NCBI GenBank assembly: GCA_003508835.1
Contig: PUFA01000162.1
Span: 2,604,001 to 2,668,000, forward strand
Length of the DNA: 64,000 nt
Reading direction: 5' to 3'
Origin: Eonycteris spelaea
Taxonomy: Eukaryota; Chordata; Mammalia; Chiroptera; Pteropodidae
The notes under the pieces were generated by a model, which saw nothing but the letters and a program-made list of their open reading frames with translations, was not told the origin of the DNA and ran no database searches. The position numbers were made by a program, and so were the translations under genes. Positions within the stretch are counted from its first letter, which is position 1. Every line of letters starts with the position of its first letter. Shown piece by piece: positions 23,465 through 36,069 of the stretch.

Positions 23465-25085
23465 TGAAATCTTGAACTGAGTCACATTAAAATAGTTGGG
23501 ATACTTCTCTGATGGGTTGGTTAAGATATATATCCTACCTAGATGCTGGCTAAGAAGCTATGCGATTTCTAGAAACACTGACAATTGTAAAGTATAGGCT
23601 TTGCACTTGCCACAATAAATTCCAACCTTATGGTTTCCAGATGAAGCTATAAACCAATGTTCAGAAGATAATCAGAATACCTGGCAATTTTACTCTTGTG
23701 CAGAATATAGTAGCTTGTCCTGTGTTTCAGTTATGTAGAGAATGTAATACTTCTATTAGAAGCCACTAATAGAAATGATGAAAATAAATTAGGCGGAATT
23801 AGGTTGAAATAGGTTGGAAAGGAAATTTAATGGTGACCTTAATTATTTTAACAATAACAACAACAAAGAGGTTAAATTGTATGCCAACAATGTTAAAGTG
23901 GAATAAAAATGTAATGTACAAACATAAGCCAAAAAAAGCGTCATTTTTAATGTTAAAATATTTATTCAAAATAAGGAGAAAACTTCACAATTATAAGAAA
24001 GTTGGCTAAGATTAGAAAGAAAATACAAGATAAAATTAGGATTGGGGACAGATTTTTTCCCTCCCTCTTAAAATACCAGTGGTAAAAACTCATTGTGGGT
24101 AATGTGCCATAAAAGGCACCTGTTGACCAGTACTTGGGTGTTGGTCAGGAAAAACCAGTCAATGTGCCAAATAGTAATTAGATTAAAAAAAAAAGTCCTA
24201 GACAGATGGCTGTTTTGGCACAATTGCAGTAAACAATGTATGAATTAATGTGAATTGCTCTAACACATTATTTCTCTCTTCTAAGAAACTCACTGTTGAA
24301 TGCATGTGACTCCTATTCATCAATTCAATAGTAATTATAGGTCTAAATTAATCACTTGGTTGATCATGTGCCAACTGCTCAATCCGGCCTCTCTAGATAC
24401 TTTAAGAAAAGGAAACAATTCAGCTAAACAATATTAAATAAATAGTCCAAGATCACAAAACAAAGAAAATAAAAATGATAAATCTTCAGCTTCTAATCTT
24501 TTACATAGATTAGAAGAGCAGTGAAAAAAAAATTAAATTCCTTTAAGGCTGTTAAAACAAATTTGTAGTTAATCGAAAGGATAACTTGGTTGAGTAAATA
24601 AATCAAGAGAATCTAGATGATAGCACTCAACATTTATGGAGTATTTTGTTAAGACATAAACACATGGGAAACTTCTATTTAGTGGCTTATTTCTATCTTG
24701 TTTTTAAACTGTAAGTTTCCTAAAGTTCTTTATAGAAAGAAATGGTTTTAAATGCATGAGTTTGCATTTTTTTTTAATTAACAATCACACACTTCTTATT
24801 GGCTTATGAATATATTTGTCAATTGATTTAGAAGAGGCAAGTCAACACAGCCTCGGGACTTTGAAAACCTTGGCTAGGCTTTTGCCTAGAGATTTTCCAG
24901 TAGCCAGAAGTAAAGCCATTGATTCATCATAATCAATTCTATAATTTAACAAGTTTAGATGAAACAATATTTGGTTCTTATTCATTTAATAATTAGTTAT
25001 TCACTTTATGCTTTATTTATTTACAATACTCAGTAGTTGGAATTAAGAGTGCAAGAATAAGCTGGCTGATGTTTAACATAGTCAT
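23465..25085. other. Unique AT-rich sequence, nothing recognised
   Basis: No repeat family or gene could be supported. 24780-24960 is free of repeat signatures and contains a short hairpin, 'ctaggcttttgcctag', near 24874. Confidence 0.45.
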
Positions 25086-25094
25086 AGAAGACAG

Positions 25095-25140
25095 CTATGT
25101 TTGGCACAAAATAGTGCTCAATAAATATTGAATTAACTAA
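25095..25140 (+). mobile_element. MIR or L2 3' tail fragment
   Basis: 'tggcacaaaatagtgctcaa' followed by 'taaatattgaatt' is the shared 3' terminus of MIR and L2. It is too short to choose between them. Confidence 0.5.
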
Positions 25141-25144
25141 ACAT

Positions 25145-26125
25145 TTTAGGCCACCCCAAGAGCCTAGAATGATTTGGATATTTCATGTGGGATGATAAGC
25201 TTTGGGCCCTAGGACAACATCAGGGAGGCCTGCGCCCAGGTAAACAGGAGGGTCTTTTCATTTGATCCACCGGCCCAGCTGGAATCCAGAGATCTCTTTG
25301 CCCCATGCTTGGCTTATTTTGCTTCTCTTTGTGACTTTTTACTAGTCAAATTTGCCTTATGTTTTCCTTCTAAGCTGTTTCTATCTGTATTAAAGCCTTT
25401 GATGTGATAATGTAGCAAATGGGGTGAACAGTGTGATTTACTTGATGATTTTTCTTGAGTCCCATTCTTTTTGAGAAAAAGCTTGAATATACAAAACAAG
25501 ACAACACCTTTTGTTAAATCCTAAATGGCTGGGTATTTTGTGATGATTCAGTATGGTGGTCCATATTTCAGGCTTTCTTTCTAAAAATCTTAATGGAAAG
25601 TGTCAGCCTGTACCCTTGGAAATATGAAATAATGAAGGAAGCTAAGTGTGGGTAGATGAGAAAGGAAAAGAAGATGAATGATAACATATGCTTAGAGATG
25701 AGGATTGTAGATTTTTCATCAATTATGGGATCATAACAATTTAGAGTTATGATTGATAATTTTGTTGGCTAGTACTAATGAACTATTTATAAAAGTTGAA
25801 ACAGTCGCAGTAGAAATAGCATGGCCTTTCTTGGTCTCTTTTTCTGTGAAGTTTTTGAAAAACTGACAAGCAATGTTTTATTATTTTAGATACATATACT
25901 TCATTTTGGCATCTCTTACTTTCTTGGAATAATAATGGAAGTCTTTTCTCAAAATCTCGGACATAAGTACATAGTCCAAAAAATCCCTGCAGTGCTAAGA
26001 GTCTCTAAAACGAGTGAGCATGCGGTGTCTGAGCTTAATGGGGAGCAGAAAGGTGCCTTTGCAAGTGCATTAAGCAGTCACAAGGAGAGATATATGGTTA
26101 ATATTCAAATATTTGATATGTGATT
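25145..26125. other. Unique sequence, nothing recognised
   Basis: The frame at 25935-26123 (62 codons) was examined for exon-like character. It has no flanking splice signals that stand out and no known domain. Confidence 0.45.
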
Positions 26126-26129
26126 GAGT

Positions 26130-26215
26130 TCCATATTCATTCATCAAATGGTTGCTGTGCTAAGTGCTCCAGAAACTATAAAGAAAAACAGGACATCGAC
26201 TTTGTCCCAAGCCGT
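26130..26215 (-). mobile_element. L2 LINE 3' tail, antisense
   Basis: 'cattcatcaaatggttgctg', then 'tgctaagtgctccagaaact' and 'gacatcgactttgtcccaag' track the reverse complement of the L2 3' end. Confidence 0.55.
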
Positions 26216-27118
26216 CTCTGGTTTTCATGTACTTTATTTGCCTGCCATCTTCCAAAGGCATAACAGATCATCCAGCAGCTCTGTCATAATGTGAGCATAA
26301 GAATTAAGAAGTAAATGATATTGGTAGAAGAGCCTATCTCTGATTAGAATAGAATCTTGGAGACAAGAAGGAAGCAGGATGTAATTATTTTTCAGTTCAG
26401 TTCATTGGAAATAATGACACTGGAAGCCCTATTTCCCAATTAAGAATGGAAAGAAGAAAATCAACTAGCTAATTAAGACTAAGAAAGCAATGGTCACTCT
26501 TAATGAACCAAAGACAAAATGCCTTAACTGTCTCAAAGGGATAGACGAGTCCATGCCTCTTCAAAGAAAATTGCAAGAACTCCAGGAGAACAATGGCTGT
26601 CTTTACATACTACAAAACTAAGAAGGCAAACTACAGCTTGACCTGAAGTGGTGTCAGCTTTTTTAAGGAATTGCTTTGGAATTTTTCAGCAGTTGTCCTT
26701 TAAAAGTAATTTTTAGAATATTTTAGGATAGAAGAAGTAAGGACTGAAGCTTAGAAACCATATATAAAGCAAGACAGGAAATTAGAAAAAAAAAAAAGAA
26801 TAGAGTAAGACAGTACTATTTAAAAGCTAAAGTTAATTCTGAGCTTCCTGGAAGCCAATTTTAAAACATAAAAAGTTAGTTTTTACCTTTTGGTTTTCTT
26901 AAATAAAATCTTAAGGAATGAACAAGTTACTTATGAGAAGCACTTTTATGCAACTGAATTCTAAAGTTAATATAAGGACTATTTAAATTATTAAGAATTA
27001 ATTATGAAAATATTTTCATAATAAAGCATTTGCTTTATTTTGTAAAGCTTATGACTCTTTGGTGGCATCAGAATTAATCATTTTTCTATTCAAGACTATA
27101 AATTACCTTTGCTTCTTA
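26216..27118. other. Unique AT-rich sequence, nothing recognised
   Basis: No supportable gene, RNA or repeat beyond short A runs (for example near 26790). Confidence 0.45.
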
Positions 27119-27119
27119 C

Positions 27120-27310
27120 CTTATCCTAGCTCTGTGACCTTTGGTCAGTGACCTCTCTCAGCCTTAGTTTCTGGATCTGCAAAATCACTGCTAGTGCCTT
27201 CCTCAGGGAATTGTTGTAAAGATTAAATGAGGCAATGTATCAAACGCAAAATCCTTGAAACATAGTAATTGTTCAATAAAGTTGAGTTGCAACAGCCATT
27301 ATTATCCTCA
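27120..27310 (+). mobile_element. MIR SINE, sense
   Basis: Well-preserved order: 'agctctgtgacctttggtca', 'ctcagccttagtttctggat', 'ctgcaaaatcactgctagtg', 'gttgtaaagattaaatgagg' and 'agtaattgttcaataaagtt'. The head lacks only its outermost 5' part. Confidence 0.85.
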
Positions 27311-28250
27311 ACATCATCATTGTCATTTCTGTCACAGCACTTCCCAGGCCTGCAATGCATCTCGCAACTTTAAATAGAGGGGGAAGTGGAGTCTTACTTG
27401 CATATAGACAGCCATCCTTCTTATAATATCATTACATATATTTGGGAATATCTAGAACCTAAATTTTTAAACCAGCATCAAGCTCTGATAACATACTACA
27501 TTGTATGATGTCAAGAATCCGAACCTACTAGAGAGAAGTTGATTTACTTCTTTCAGGACCTCTTTACTTTCTCCTTTCTTCTCTTACTTGCTGGAATTTG
27601 TTCCTGCAAGGATAAAGTTAGCTGTATAGAATAGGAAAATAAAAGCAAGCATATCAGAAAATAAGTATCAAGGATTGACTAGCATTAACTATCTCACTTT
27701 TCCTGCTGCAGCTGTGACTTGTGTTTTTCTTAAAAGAGAAAAAAAATACTTGCAGAAAAATATCAAAATCATCTGACTGCTTTTAGGGTCTCCAAAGACT
27801 TAGTCTTTTTGATTTTTTAAGGTGACTGAGTCTTTCAGGTTTAGGAAAGTGGGCCTTAGAGTGCTCTCAAATGAGTAGTTCAAATTATTCTTCATAGCTC
27901 TTAAACTTAAAATTTCTCTGACATTGCTCTTAGCAACTCAGCTAGATGTTTGCATCGCTTGGTCATAATAAAAGAAGTGAATGTGGAATAAAATATTGTC
28001 TCCTCTCTAAATATATGTTTGTTTCCCTTCCCTTTTGTTTTTTCCACATGTTCATCCTTTTTGTTTGCTGAATTTATGCACTTGTATTACTATAATAGTG
28101 TCACATTGGCAAACGTATGCCATATGTGATTAAAGTATGAATGAGGGATATAAATAAAGTCTCAAGTATGGTGAAAGAATCAGATAACCAGGGGAAAACA
28201 TAAACTTCCACTATATTACTACATGGGTAAATTAAAGAGTCACAAGTGAC
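27311..28250. other. Unique AT-rich sequence, nothing recognised
   Basis: No supported feature. Confidence 0.45.
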
Positions 28251-28251
28251 T

Positions 28252-28253
<2 letters not shown>

Positions 28254-28336
<83 letters not shown>
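28254..28336. repeat. Compound (TG)n(AG)n microsatellite
   Basis: About 20 TG units (28254-28293) run directly into about 21 GA/AG units (28294-28336), with one AA interruption near 28318. The frame at 28246-28446 translates it into Cys-Val and Arg-Glu repeats and is not a gene. Confidence 0.95.
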
Positions 28337-28535
28337 ATTATCCTGGTTTAGTAACTCAGAAGCAACAGGGGAGGGAAAGGCATGAAACAATGAGCTGTGC
28401 TCAGGGGGTTTGCAGCAGAATGAGTCCTGCTCTTAAGAGTGCATGAGCAGAGAACACAACCACATTAGTTGTTCTGAACTCCCCCTTCCTGAGTTTGCAA
28501 ATGTCCTCCATCATGCAGAAGGCTTATAATTGGTC

Positions 28536-28579
28536 CACACACACACACACACAACACACCACACACACACACACACACA
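28536..28579. repeat. (CA)n microsatellite
   Basis: Two CA runs are separated by a small interruption near 28553-28560. The reverse-strand frame at 28465-28830 (121 codons, the longest in the window) owes part of its length to this repeat. Confidence 0.95.
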
Positions 28580-29262
28580 AAATCAGATAGGAATTGGACT
28601 AACTCTGGTGATGGATCTTTCAGTTTACTGGAAAAGTAGTAGATGATGATAAAGTAATATCCTCCTCTGGAGATGAGAATACTCCTGCTGGAGTCTGTAC
28701 TTGGATATTCTCTGAGGTATCCATGTGATTTTTGAACACCAAAGCAGTTCTCATCTGGCAGTCTCAAGAGAGTATATCTAATCACCTCGTTATGTGGAGA
28801 TAATGGGAATTCTCTCTTCTCAACCTCCAAATGATCTTCTAGCTGTATTAGCCCTCTCTAGTAACCTCCCACCACCTTTTATTCTCACCCCTGTTCTTTT
28901 AAGTGTAGAGAAATATTCTCCCTCTTACTGACATGTTTTCCCCAAAGTGTTTCTTTCTTTTTCCTTTGTTACTCAAAATCCTTCTTCTCTTCTCTTTTAA
29001 AAATTGACCTAAAAAATAAAAATTGACCTAGATTGTTCACTGAAACCAAAGCTAAAATCAACCAGAAAAAAAAAAATGTTTTTTTTTTTCCTTGAGAAAG
29101 AAGCTTAATCTTCAAACTGAGGGCAAGAGAAGGAATATCTGTATTCTAAATTTTCAGTAGGTCAGTAATGAAAATAGCATCTATCAAGCAATTATTCTGT
29201 AATTTTATATTTTATATAATATAACCTATTTAAAACTGAAAAATATTTTCAAGTTCTATATT
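28580..29262. other. Unique AT-rich sequence; short tandem duplication
   Basis: Near 28999-29033 the string 'aaaaattgaccta' occurs twice within about 35 bases. Otherwise nothing is recognised. Confidence 0.45.
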
Positions 29263-29264
29263 TA

Positions 29265-29395
29265 TTCCCATTTTTGTAACTAAATCAAAGTACATAGTTG
29301 TTGTCACTATATATATTTTAAAAAATCAGTATTTGAATCCAAAATGTCTGACTTTGAAGCCCACACTCACCACTTCTCTATAATGCCTTTTGCTA
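29265..29395 (-). mobile_element. MIR SINE, antisense, weak
   Basis: 'attcccatttttgtaactaa' and 'tgactttgaagcccacactc' with 'accacttctctataatgcct' follow the reverse complement of the MIR core and head. The middle is decayed. Confidence 0.5.
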
Positions 29396-31500
29396 TTCAA
29401 TAGAAAATGTAAAAATAATGCAAAAACAATTGTATTTCTGTAACCAACAATAGGAATGTGTGCATCTTGCTACAGAGTAATGGTTAACATGGAAATGTAA
29501 CCTCTAATAATATTTGTTGATAAGATAACAATTGAGAATGTTTAGTTTTGTAAATGTTTATGTGACACAGATTGCCATGCATATGAAGATTGGTAAGAGA
29601 AGCCTCTGTTTTAGGAGTCCCCAATCTACTGGGAAGATTAAGGTTTAAACTACAAATTTAAGTAAATATTTAATGGTTCATGTCATTGCAGTGATGATGA
29701 ACGAAGTTGGATTGACCATAATCTGTAGGTCATGACATCTTGTTATCATTAGTCCAAATGTGGCTCCCTTTTCTCATTCATTCATTCTTTCATTTAGCTG
29801 TCTATTTATTCCCTTCACTTTCTCTGCCCCATTAATCTCTCCATTGACAACTGCCATTAAAAAAAACAACAGCAGCTTCCCATTCTTTGGGCAAAGACAT
29901 GATAATTAACCTGTATTTCGGCTAGACATCCCAATAAGTTTTTAAGATTCATTTGATAGAACACAAGGTAGTAAAATTTTATATATAATATTCTCGTAAG
30001 ATCATTTTAATACTTCTCTTAAATTTTTGGATCTATCAATTATACATATTGATAATATTTTGGTCATACTAGCTCTTAGAGAACAGAGAAAGGACCCAAG
30101 GGTCTACACTTCACCTAAGAATAATTAACAATGGGCTATACTATGACAAAGGGCTGTGTGGAACATAAAACAAAATAAATGACTATCACAATAGTACCAG
30201 CCAGAACTTATTGATTGAACATACTGAGGGTGTCTGGGAATGTTGAATTTCTATCTGATTCTGAAAGAATTAGTCACCTTTAATCCAAATTGCATTTTGA
30301 GCTCCTTGAAATCACAAGAAAAAATACTATTTCTGAAACTAAAGTAATCCATGCTCTTATCTTAAATCTCTGTTTTCTAATATTGCTAGTTTTTTTCCTT
30401 TTTTCAAGTCATCAGTTAATTCATTCTGATAAGAAAGCCCAGAGATTTTAGAGCTACTGAGATACAATGATGGAAACTGTGATTTTTTTAAAAAAAATAT
30501 TGTTATTAAATATTTGTGCTTGAGTTTTAAAAGAAAGTTAATCAGCGAAATTATTATTAATTTTTGGATACTGTATCTTCCAGTCACAAGGGTCATACAT
30601 ATTTAAGCATAGATCATCAGTGATTTTATCCAACTGTGTTTTTCACCTTAAAATGTTTTCTCTTAATGTTATTTTACTTAATAAAACCAAATTATTTTTT
30701 TTCTAATTAAAAATTGATTTAATGCCAAAGAGATTCAATCCTAATGTTGAAAATTTAGGCATCCTAAAACCTAATGACTTTCCCCTTTCTGAATTCCCAT
30801 AGTTAATTTATTTCGCACATATCTCTAAGAAGCTTTCATCATGTATTTAAAATTTTTAACATTTGATAAATATTGGAGGAAAACAGTTATTTTCATACTT
30901 AATAAAATTCTAATGTATTCACAGCTTTTTTTTAAACTTGTCTTTTAAAGCAAGTAATATTTATATTTGTAAAATAGCAAGCTTGACATAACTGGATCCA
31001 ACTGACTGGTGAAGAGATCTCTAATTGGCCTGGACTGTGAAGGGTCCCCTGCTGAGTATTTCAATGAATTAAAGCTTTTTTGTGTGTTTAAGTAATTTTC
31101 TGGGCCTTTAAATGCAATTGTTTTTTAATCTTTTAATGTCCAAAGATCTTGGTGTTGAAGTAATTCTCCAGCGCTTCTAAATGCTGGAAAACAAAGCAAG
31201 TCTGTTAATTATGGAGACTTCTAAACATACACAAAAATAGGAAACTAATTTAATGAAAGCTCATGTTTCACCACTTAGTATCAATTGATAACTATTAACC
31301 GATAAAAACAACTCCTATGCCATCCACATCTCCAACCTTTCCCCAACTTCTTATATTACTTTGAAATTCTAGGTATTATATCATTTCATCAAATAAATTT
31401 TTGATATGTTTCTAAAAGGTGATTTATTTTATCCCCACCATAATCATAATACTAATAACAGACCTATAAAATAATTAACACTTAAAATCATGACATTTTT
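29396..31500. other. Unique sequence, nothing recognised; candidate conserved block at 30960-31200
   Basis: No repeat signature is seen. 30960-31200 is less AT-extreme than its surroundings, with ATTA/TAAT and 'tgcaattg'-like words and no transposon resemblance, which makes it the best-looking candidate conserved non-coding segment here. This is inference only. Confidence 0.35.
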
Positions 31501-31502
31501 AG

Positions 31503-31760
31503 TAAAGGTTAAAGTTTTTAATTATCTCAAAATTTGTGACATAGTTTAACATGTTTCTCTGAGCCAACCTCTGTGTTTTCTATAAGTTGGAAGTTGGATC
31601 TAGACCTTGGATCAAAACCCTGGTTTGATTTTTAATTTTTATTTTTTATTTGTGAGACTATTTCATACCTGCATTTATTCTTTTCAGGAGGCATATAATG
31701 TTTGTCTTTTTGTGCATGTGTGTAATGTTAACAGCAGTTGACGTTCAGTGTCAAGATTGA
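31503..31760 (+). mobile_element. Decayed interspersed repeat, family not identified
   Basis: 'ttctataagttggaagttgg' with 'atctagaccttggatca' and, about 90 bases later, 'caggaggcatataatgtttg' resembles a repeat arrangement I have met in other mammalian genomes, possibly part of an L1-type element. I cannot name the family with confidence. Confidence 0.35.
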
Positions 31761-31764
31761 TTTA

Positions 31765-33125
31765 TTCATTAGTAGTTCAGATGTTTTAATTCTGTCTTTA
31801 TATATATAGTACATGGAATACTTCTACTAAGATAATTTATGGATTTAAATACTTTTATGTATTTTAATTTACTGTATTTCTTATTAATGCTTAAATTTTT
31901 CCAGTTTCATTCTGAGTTCTTTTAACATGGAGCTAGTCTTTAACAGCTTTCTTATTATCAGATATATTAAGATACTTTAGGCTCATCTTGGATGTTTCAT
32001 GACCTAGGGCAAAATCAGCGATTTCTTCTATTTAGAGACACAGTCTGGGCCCTAGGGTTGCTCTTTGATACTAGATTGGTCACTGTTTCTAAGCCTTTTC
32101 AGCACAGAGTGATAAAATGTTTCTCTTATTTCCATACCATCTTAATTATAAATTAAAAATCAGCTTTTTGTTTACACATAAATGTTTTGCTTCTAAGACT
32201 TGCTTGATTTAAGAGAGATTTGAGTAACTTACATTTTTTTCAAGGATGTTCATTGGCATCCATGCAATACCTGGTAGTTAAGGTACAGTGTTTTAGTCTA
32301 TATTAAAACATTTTACAATAGCATTTTATGTTTAAAAATGTATATATTTCACATTTAAACTGTGTATAAATATGCAATCCTTTGAGTTCAATTTCTTCTG
32401 AAAATCATTTCCAGAAAATAGATTTGTATGCTGTAGAATACACAGTAGCTTAATAACGATGTGAATATATTAGTGAATCAGAATCCACTGACGAATTAGT
32501 CACCAGTTTTCTAATTAGAGGGTGAAATCTTAATTTTTTGGAGTCTGATTAACTGATAATAACTATGGCATGGTGCTCTTGCAAAAACCTGTTTTGATGG
32601 GCACTGCAACATAAAAAAAAAAAAAAACACCAGTTAATAGGCAAAATGAAAATAAAAGAAAAACAAGTACTGATCACCTTCCTTTCAAAATTACCTGAGC
32701 ACCTAATAAAATATAAGCATAAGTTTCAAATACATCAATATTGAGATTGGTATTACTGGGTATTGTCCATTAGGGATTCTATAATTAAAAAGTTGAGAAA
32801 AAATATGTACTTAGGAAAAGTTGAGTCTGGATATTTGCAGCTCATAAAATAGGCAAATAAAGCAAATTATTCCATTTATTTAGAAAAATTAAAACAAATT
32901 CAGCAGCCTTGCATTTGACTTATCTTGTGTAATATAGGTTAAATCAATTATTAAGCCTGAAGTCTCATATATTATAAGTTTCAAAATTTTCACACCTATG
33001 AGGGTGAGTGTGAGGGCAGGGGAATGAACATTTTTTACTAGGAGCCTAGTAAAATATAATGTATTTTCAGCCACTGATAAGAATGAGGCAGACATATATG
33101 TGCTACTATGGAAATCTCCAAAGTT
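31765..33125. other. Unique AT-rich sequence, nothing recognised
   Basis: No supportable feature. The reverse-strand frame at 32889-33170 (93 codons) overlaps the MIR edge and lacks any domain. Confidence 0.45.
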
Positions 33126-33129
33126 TAGT

Positions 33130-33290
33130 ATAGTTTGCTGGCTAAAACATTGGTGTGGGAGCCAGATCACTAGACTTCAATCCTGGCCCTATTGACCTTG
33201 AGCAAGATACTTAATTCCTTCTATCTCAGTTTTCTTAATCTGTAGAAGAAACCTGATATTAGCATATATACCTGATGGTTGTGTGGCGTA
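33130..33290 (+). mobile_element. MIR SINE, sense
   Basis: 'ggctaaaacattggtgtggg', 'agccagatcactagacttca' and 'attgaccttgagcaagatac' follow the tRNA-like MIR head. 'tctcagttttcttaatctgt' gives the start of the core. Confidence 0.7.
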
Positions 33291-33689
33291 ACTTCTTTCT
33301 TCTTCCTCCTTTACCTCCTTCTCTCACTCCGTATTTTTCATATTTTTGTCACCTTTGTCATCATCATTCTTGTTTAGTGACAAATAAAATATTTATATAA
33401 TTGTTTCTAAGGCAGGATGCTATTTGTGTCAATAAAAGCATGTGGATATATATCTGTATACAAAAAATTTTATGATTATATGCATAAACATTATTATTAG
33501 ATTATAAACCGTTCAAAAAAAAGATTACCTCTAAGGAGCAAATCTATTAAGGAGAAAAAATGGTGATGTAATAATCACTTTACATAGTATACAGTCTTGT
33601 ACTACTAACATCAAGCTTTGAAGTTTGTATGTGCTAAGAAATCATGTCCCTTCCCTGTGAAATTACCCTGGCTCATATGCTGAGGGTTG

Positions 33690-33752
33690 TAGCCTCCATG
33701 AACCTTGGTTTCCTCATCCATAAAATGAAGTAGACAATACCAATAGGCAGCT
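33690..33752 (+). mobile_element. MIR SINE core fragment, sense
   Basis: 'accttggtttcctcatccat' followed by 'aaaatgaagtagacaa' is the MIR core motif. Flanking parts are unrecognisable. Confidence 0.55.
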
Positions 33753-33959
33753 GATTGCAAAGAAAAAAAATGAAGACTGCATTTGCTCTTAACACAAAGA
33801 CCTACCAGATAGAGGACTCAATAATTACTTTTATTATTCCATTATATTTTGATTATTATCTCATTATAGTGTTTCTTGAATGCTAGAGATTCTGTTAATA
33901 AATGTACTTAATTTAGCAAGGTTCTTAGAGTTGAAATACAAAGATGATGGCAATGATAA

Positions 33960-34110
33960 TAATAGTAGCTAATGTTAATTGAGTCATTATTATGTTCCAG
34001 GTACTTTCTAAGCTGCTTGCACATATTAAAATATTAACTCTTTGAAGCAAACCTTTATGGTAAGTACTATTATCCTCATTTTACAGATGAGGAAATGGAA
34101 GCATGCAGGT
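33960..34110 (-). mobile_element. MIR SINE, antisense
   Basis: 'aatagtagctaatgttaatt', 'tatgttccaggtactttcta', 'atattatcctcattttacag'-like core at 34066-34090 and 'atgaggaaatggaag' make a clear reverse complement of the MIR 3' half. Confidence 0.8.
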
Positions 34111-34114
34111 GGGA

Positions 34115-34360
34115 AAGTGGGATGTGGAAACAGTGATTAAACAGAAAACTCTTGAAGTTTGTGAAGTAGAATACAAACATGGAGTCCTGGTTAAAATGGA
34201 ACATAGGGTCAAGAGAGTTGTCTAAGACAGGAGAGCCTGGAATGGGTTTTTTTCTAATGGGAATGACACAACAGAAAGAGCCATTTAAGACACAAGGAGA
34301 AAGATGAGGTATTTTCAGGAACAAGGGAGCCAAGAGATGAGTGTTCCAGGATGTAGGATG
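34115..34360. other. Unclassified sequence, possibly decayed antisense L2
   Basis: Phrases such as 'gacaggagagcctggaatgg' and 'gagtgttccaggatgtagga' hint at antisense L2, but the order is not convincing. The reverse-strand 85-codon frame here has no domain. Confidence 0.3.
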
Positions 34361-34366
34361 AGAGCA

Positions 34367-34417
34367 AAGATATGCCTGGCTGCCACTAAAGAACTAAGTG
34401 GCAGCCAGGCATATCTT
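34367..34417. repeat. Perfect 21-bp inverted repeat (foldback), 9-nt loop
   Basis: Arms 34367-34387 and 34397-34417 are exact reverse complements. The 9-nt loop is 34388-34396. After one A/G mismatch (34366/34418) four further positions pair outward, one of them as G-T. The arms are GC-balanced (core 'atgcctggctgccact'), unlike the AT-rich surroundings. The most likely origin is a local template-switch mutation that copied one arm in reverse. No MITE terminus or target duplication is evident. Confidence 0.9.
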
Positions 34418-34684
34418 GGCTTGACCATTCACCATTTCTTGTAGATTTATAATTGCTTGCCATGTGAAACATTACACAGTATTTTTATCTGATTATATAT
34501 TCCATATTTGAAAGTCCTTTTGTTATTTTCAATATTTTACTGTGTATAAAATTATCTTTTTCTGTAATAAAAATCATTTTCCTTTTAGGTTATATTTTAG
34601 GAAATCACATTTTCTAGTTATGTATGTATACATATGATTTTAAATCTACCAAGATCATTTAAGAATTAATTTCTTGTGTCTATT

Positions 34685-34800
34685 ATTTTCCATTCAATAC
34701 ATATTGAGCACCTCCTCTGATCAGGCCAATTCTAAGAACTTTGGGGGATAAAAGATGAATCATGTATAAATCTAGCACTTAGAATGTTTACAGTTATGGT
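34685..34800 (-). mobile_element. L2 LINE 3' tail, antisense
   Basis: 'caatacatattgagcacctc', 'gccaattctaagaactttgg' and 'gggataaaagatgaatcatg' match the reverse complement of the L2 3' end. Confidence 0.65.
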
Positions 34801-36065
34801 GATGAAATGAGATTTCACTGTCTCCAAACCCTGCTCCAAGTACACTTCAAAGAAAATTTTAAATTTTTAATAAAACAATTATTTTCAATGGACTATTATC
34901 TGTGAATTTAAGCTGTAGTGCTGAATCCTGTGGCAATCTATGTTGCCTTGACTAGTTAAAAATTATAGTCAAGTAATGAGAATTTATCTAAAGAATATAT
35001 GCCTTATTTATTACAAAAATAATAATATATTAATTTTTACTTTATATTTTTTCCATAAAATTCAGAGTACACATTACCTTTACAGCTTACCTGTGACTAG
35101 AAAAAAAAGCAGGTAGTACTAGATTTTATTTTTTCTCTTAATAATCTTTTCCTGCTGAACCTAGAGTGGCTGAAAATGTCAATTTGCCCTATAAATACTT
35201 TTCCTTGATCATTTTCCTTGAACTGCCAAGTGGCCCCTGCTTTTTATCAATAAGGATTTTGTTCAGTGACATTTAATATTCAATTGCAGAAAAGTGTGTC
35301 ATCTAACCTCTACCTTCTCAAAAAAATAAAATAAAAGTTATGAAACAAAGAAGGAAAATAGAGCATATCTAGGGATTAACAATATTACATGCAAAAAGTA
35401 ATATTCCAGTAGACGTATTTTCTCATTATATTGACAGTAAATTATTTCCACTAGCAAGAACGCCCAACATCTACAGAAGATCTAATTCATCAAAATATCA
35501 ATTGGTGATGATTACCAGCTCCCTATATTGTTGTTCTTTCTCCCAGGATTCAAAATGCACATTTCAAGTTTCAGTAGACAAAAGCCATGTAAAATGGGAG
35601 CTGCTACTTTCTTTTTGAAACCAATAATTCCCTTGCATTGTATATGGAGCAGAAGGAACCTGTGATGAGTCATTCTTATCTAAGGAGAAGAAATAATCAC
35701 TAGGTAGTACATCTGTTATTAACATACTAAGCAGTTCGGATGCTTCTTTCTACAACTAGTCATATTTAAATTAAACATAATTATTTTTACTTCTTTTTTT
35801 CTCTTAGGAGTGGTCCCCAAAGTATGTTTATAATCATTCTCAGCAGAAAGTAACTCTTTAGTTGGTAAGAAATATGCCTGCTGAATTTGTTTTCTCATAG
35901 GCAAGTAAAATATTCCTTCCTACACTGTCATTCTATAGGTAAATTAAGACTTAACTCAGGCACTTTCAAAGGAGAGCATAACATAATGGGCTGAAGAATT
36001 CTGGTGTTAAGAAGAGTAAACCATGTATCAAAACTATCTATCCACAGCCAGCAGAAGTGATGAGG
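34801..36065. other. Unique AT-rich sequence, nothing recognised
   Basis: No supportable feature. The 61-codon reverse frame at 35719-35904 has no domain. Confidence 0.45.
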
Positions 36066-36069
36066 CAGA

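Noticed and set aside
28465..28830. Longest open frame (121 codons, reverse strand) as a gene
   Set aside because: Part of its length is a Cys-Val run from the CA microsatellite; the rest shows no domain, and a frame this long is expected by chance in 64 kb.
34367..34417. MicroRNA precursor
   Set aside because: The stem is perfectly paired and only 21-25 bp long with a small loop; typical animal precursors are longer with mismatches. No evidence of expression can be seen.
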